64,000 nt of DNA from Allolobophora icterica (lineage: Eukaryota > Annelida > Clitellata > Crassiclitellata > Lumbricidae): assembly GCA_963556255.1 (NCBI GenBank), contig OY744612.1:24271692-24335691 (forward strand), read 5' to 3'. Position numbers and translations under genes: made by a program. Shown piece after piece: positions 60,755 to 64,000 of the stretch. The notes below the pieces were generated by a model. It did no database searches. It saw nothing but the letters and a program-made list of their open reading frames with translations, and had not been told where the DNA came from. The first letter of the stretch is position 1; the number at the start of each line of letters is the position of its first letter.

Positions 60755-60899
60755 CATATAGGCATAGACTCTGGGGGCAGCCGGGGCACGTGCCCCCTCC
60801 CCAATAATTGAGATGGACTGTACACCCAATGCAACAATACTTAGTGTATAATGAATAACCAAATCCCCTCCCAATATTTTGGACAAGTTTACGCCAGAG
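60755..60899. mobile_element. Short hAT-type element, related to 57373-57727
   Basis: A 145-bp element with perfect 8-bp duplications TAGTTTAG (60747-60754 and 60900-60907). Ends CATATAGGCATAGACTCTGG and AAGTTTACGCCAGAG. It carries GCCGGGGCACGTGCCCCCTC as in the larger relative. Confidence 0.85.
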
Positions 60900-60907
60900 T
60901 AGTTTAG

Positions 60908-61660
60908 TAACCCGAAAATAGAAGTCCAAGCAGTCTGTAATAATTATACAGTCGTAATTAAAACAAAACATGATTTTGACCAACTGCAAACTACTTTAAT
61001 CTGAATTTTATAGCGGTGTCATCATGACGCGCAAAGTCGATGTTCGCGTCAAGGGAAGCCAAAGTAAAGTAAACACAATCCTTTAGAGTAGATTGGTCGA
61101 AATGCGAGAGGGTGTCAGAGAAATCAGAAGTAAAGGTTATGTTGGGTTAACAAGTCGAAACATTCTGAATATTTATATAGCGCCTCTTAGTCTTCGAGAG
61201 GCCTACTCAGAGGCGATAACTTGAACAGCTTTCGGAACTTCTTTCGCCATGGTCCCAATTGGTCTTCACATCGGTGGCGTTTGACTGTGCATGCACACCA
61301 TGAGCTTGAATACCGAAGGATCTGTTTCCCATAATAGTAAAGCCAGACCCAGTATCGTTTTGTCTGGGTCAAAGTTTGCTCTACGACAAATAACCCTGTT
61401 TAGGCCTACAAGTTTATTGGGCCTATAGGACGCTGAAACGTGACACAATGCACACACAAACACATGCACAAACAGGCGCGGATTTAGAGGGGGGCGGAGC
61501 CGGCGTACGCCCCCCCCCTAAACCTGCAGCAAATGTTCTCAAACTAAACTGACCTAAAACTAATATAACTGCAATTTGGGAATAGGATGTTTGAAGTAGC
61601 TGGACCGGCAGAATGGAGCTCTCTTACCGGAGCTCTCTTATCTACTTACCTGAGTTGCTA
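60908..61660. other. Intergenic stretch with repeat fragments
   Basis: Contains an inverted SINE tail (TTATATAGCGCCTCTTAG, about 61164-61220) and a fragment (61396-61450) shared with 48832-48890 (GGCCTACAAGTxTATTGGGC). It also has a truncated CAGGCGCGGATTTAGAGG hAT-like end at about 61473. No gene recognised. Confidence 0.45.
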
Positions 61661-61762
61661 GCAGACGTTGCCCACGTGACCAATGACTTTTGCCGTGACG
61701 TCATTCACAAAGTTCATGTACAGACAAAATTTACGTAAATAGAAATTGGTCAATTTAAAAAT
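61660..61762 (+). promoter_or_regulatory. Promoter-like cluster upstream of the OTU-hAT gene
   Basis: CCCACGTGACCAATGAC (E-box CACGTG overlapping a CCAAT box) and, about 20 bp later, a perfect CRE palindrome, TGACGTCA, lie within 100 bp upstream of the ATG at 61763. No TATA box is evident. Confidence 0.5.
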
Positions 61763-61835
61763 ATGTCGAGTGGTCCGCCGTCAAAACGGCTTAAACAAGC
61801 AGTTTTATCATTCGCGAATAAGCCGACTGCCGTTG
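61763..61835 (+). CDS. OTU-hAT fusion gene, exon 1
   Basis: The ATG at 61763 opens MSSGPPSKRLKQAVLSFANK and then PTAV, and runs into donor GTTG|GTAAGA with phase 1. The short basic start with a K(R)xKQxxLSF motif is typical of the N-terminal tails of hAT-derived genes and also resembles a degenerate PCNA-interacting motif. Phase matches the acceptor before 63118. The intron (61836-63117) holds the nested elements 61892-62651 and 62273-62453. Confidence 0.55.
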
Positions 61836-61891
61836 GTAAGACATAGGCCTATCTTAGGCCTAAATCTCAAAAGATGGCATATGATTATAAT

Positions 61892-62651
61892 TAGGGACAG
61901 TAGAAAATCACGGTAAAAAAATGCCAAAAACACGGCATACTTTTTAAAAAATCGCGAAAAACACGGCAAAAACACGGCATCAAAATTTCACAGTTTTCTT
62001 GTAACACATTATATGTTAATCTTTCATATTCATTGCTCACTGACAAATTGACATTTGTCAACCATTTGTCAGTCATTGGTTACTTGCTGTAACAGAACAT
62101 GACACGTTAATAACTTTCTTCATAGTGGATCGTTTAGGATTAAATTACTGATTTCATTCGCAAATAATTTGAAAAAAAATTAATAAACAGACAACCGGAA
62201 ATGAATGAGTGACGTCAGGGTCCTCAGCGACTCAGAGAACCCTGCCTAGAATAGTGAATGACTAGTGAGTAGCAGCAACGTAACTAGGATTTTTCGTTTG
62301 GGGGGCTTAAGCCTTGAACATGGCAACATTTATACAGTATTCATACGAATTTTAGCTGTAAGCATATATACAACGGCTTGACTTGTTTGGGGGGGCTTCA
62401 ACTTCGTTTGGGGGGGCTTAGGTCCCCCAAGCCCAACGCTAGATACGTCCCTGGTGAGTAGTGAGTAAATAAGCCTTCATAAATACTTTCGACTGTGCAA
62501 AACTTTAAACTGCCACAACCAAAAAAGTTGGAACAAACACGGCATTTTTTACGAAAACACGGCAAATGTCAAAAATCACGGAAAACACGGCAAATGCCGA
62601 AAAACACGGCTTCCGTGTTTGCCGTGTTTTCGTGATTTTCTACTGTCCCTA
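61892..62651. mobile_element. hAT-type element in the OTU-hAT intron (with nested second element)
   Basis: Ends TAGGGACAGTAGAAAATCAC and its near-perfect reverse complement, with perfect 8-bp duplications ATTATAAT at 61884-61891 and 62652-62659. AACACGGCA repeats fill both subterminal regions. It hosts the element at 62273-62453. Confidence 0.9.
62273..62453. mobile_element. hAT-type element nested inside another
   Basis: A 181-bp element with ends CAGCAACGTAACTAGG and CTAGATACGTCCCTG and perfect 8-bp duplications GTGAGTAG at 62265-62272 and 62454-62461. It lies wholly inside 61892-62651, so it is the younger insertion. Confidence 0.9.
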
Positions 62652-63117
62652 ATTATAATTTTGAAATTCGTCGTGCTGATTCTAGCCGCCGAAAGCGTTC
62701 AGCTGCCGATATTATGGACAAAAGCAAATCAAGGATATAGAACTAGGCCTACTCATATAACCATTCTCTTAACGCTCAGTGGCGTGCGGTCCATGGATGA
62801 GGCGCATCCCTTGCTTATTGAATCTATAAGTATTTTAATACAAATACTAGTGTATTCAATTTCTATCATTACTATGTTAATTATCGTATGATTAATTGGC
62901 ATCGACTATATTATTTTTAGTTGGGGGCAGCCAGGGCCGCCGAAAGGGGGAGGGGCAAATTCCCAGGGGCCCGGCGGTGTGAGGGGGGCCCGGAGTGCCC
63001 GGGGAAAAAGTAAACAATGTAAGAAGTTTAACAAATACGAAGACATTCTGCATGTAGAATTGCGAGTTTGAAAATTATTATTATTATACATTTATCAATG
63101 ATATTGCAATATTTCAG

Positions 63118-63830
63118 CATTTGCACCAGAACATTTACCATTTCAGAACAACATGGTGTCATTAAATCCCAAAGAAGATGGCAATTGTCTATTTTCATCA
63201 ATTTCTGACCAAATGAAGCTATGTCTCTGCAAAAACATAAGTCCAGCTACAATAAGAAGTGACATCGTTCAGTATCTTTGGGACCGACGTGATAGTCTTA
63301 CCTTGTTGGATGGCACTACAGTACATCTGTCTGAAAAAGTTTCACATGGCGATGTTGAGTCTTACCTTCATGAAATGGCACAGCCAGGTACTTTTGGTGA
63401 CCACATAATGATACTAGGAGCCTGCTGCCTGTACCTTGTTCAGTTCACAATATTGTCTTCACTTGGCGACAATGCCATAGCTATTGTGGCTCCTAATGAG
63501 AGTAGCACCATCATGCCTGACTTGCCAATGTTGTCGGACACCCTCGCTGACAGCCGCTCCTGTCGTATTATGTATCCAAATATTACCACAATAATTCACA
63601 TTTTGCTGCTCACTTCTGTCACGGCTTGCAGTGTTGAACGAGCAAATTCTAGTCTGCGATTTGTGAAGTCGTGTTTCCGAAGTACAATGAACGAGGACAG
63701 ATTTAATGCACTCATTTTATTGTTTGTCCACAAGGACATCAAGTTAGACATTGATGACATTATCAATGCCTATGCCAGAAAGCATCCAAGGAGAATGACA
63801 CTGCTTAATCCACTGGCATGTGACACTTAA
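63118..63830 (+). CDS. OTU-hAT fusion gene, exon 2 (OTU-like plus hAT dimerisation domain)
   Basis: The acceptor GCAATATTTCAG leaves phase 1, matching exon 1. The spliced protein has 261 residues. From about residue 37 it reads MVSLNPKEDGNCLFSSISDQ, the D-G-N-C catalytic-Cys signature of OTU deubiquitinases. GTFGDHIMI and FTILSSLGDNAIA follow, fitting the rest of an OTU core. The usual C-terminal catalytic His region is not seen. Instead the protein passes into MYPNITTIIHILLLTS, SVERANSSLRFVKSCFRSTM and DRFNALILLFVHKDI, a clear hAT-transposase C-terminal dimerisation domain (about 172-250). The hAT catalytic core is absent. It could be a domesticated fusion, a rearranged transposon remnant with an open frame, or the 3' part of a larger gene. 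The second AG (63146) would break the phase. Confidence 0.7.
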
Positions 63831-64000
63831 TTATTTTCTTTTTGGATCAAGGGTTGCATGATCAAAACCGATAACTGATTTATAATCGTTTCACTGTTAA
63901 CCTTCAATGGAGACCAGTTGTTTTATATGAGAAACTATATACTTTTTTAAAGTTCCATAACATTTTCTATAAAAAGGATCATTATAGTTTTGCGTGATCT

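Noticed and set aside
63146..63152. Alternative acceptor CATTTCAG for the second exon of the OTU-hAT gene
   Set aside because: Its use would break the reading frame with exon 1, whereas the AG at 63116-63117 keeps phase 1.

Overview
This is invertebrate-type nuclear DNA. It shows spliced genes with GT..AG introns, an axonemal dynein N-terminus, a synaptotagmin-7-like gene, and a very heavy load of microsatellites, tRNA-derived SINEs and short hAT-like DNA elements. A marine invertebrate, perhaps a deuterostome, fits the gene and repeat types, but the species cannot be read from the sequence. A 200-N gap (57049-57248) shows it is a draft assembly.

Layout. 1-10.5 kb: four phase-compatible minus-strand exons that look like the 5' end of an axonemal outer-arm dynein heavy chain (DNAH5/DNAH8 type), with an X-box-like site upstream. 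10.9-27.5 kb: accessory DNA with many non-autonomous hAT-type elements that still carry 8-bp target duplications, a possible composite (two-MITE) transposon at 13.0-15.1 kb, SINEs, LINE fragments and a 42-bp minisatellite. 27.7-54.1 kb: a plus-strand synaptotagmin-7-like gene, of which five exons are recognised (linker, C2A in two exons, C2B in two exons) with all splice phases compatible. Its large central intron holds a nearly intact 5.2-kb Kolobok-type transposon (39860-45073) with TTAA ends, about 99% identical terminal repeats, a complete 627-codon DDE transposase on the minus strand and a second, two-exon gene of unknown function on the plus strand. 55.9-56.9 kb: an intronless TMEM45-like membrane protein on the minus strand. 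57-61 kb: more hAT elements and a possible solo LTR. 61.7-63.8 kb: a two-exon gene encoding a partial OTU-like domain fused to a hAT-transposase dimerisation domain, with a compact promoter-like block upstream and nested hAT elements in its intron.

The host genes (dynein, synaptotagmin, TMEM45) show no operon-like relation. Mobile DNA links the window: at least twelve short elements have perfect 8-bp duplications, several are nested, and two of the most interesting loci (the Kolobok accessory gene and the OTU-hAT fusion) derive from transposons. Function calls are from recognised protein patterns only; no database search was possible.
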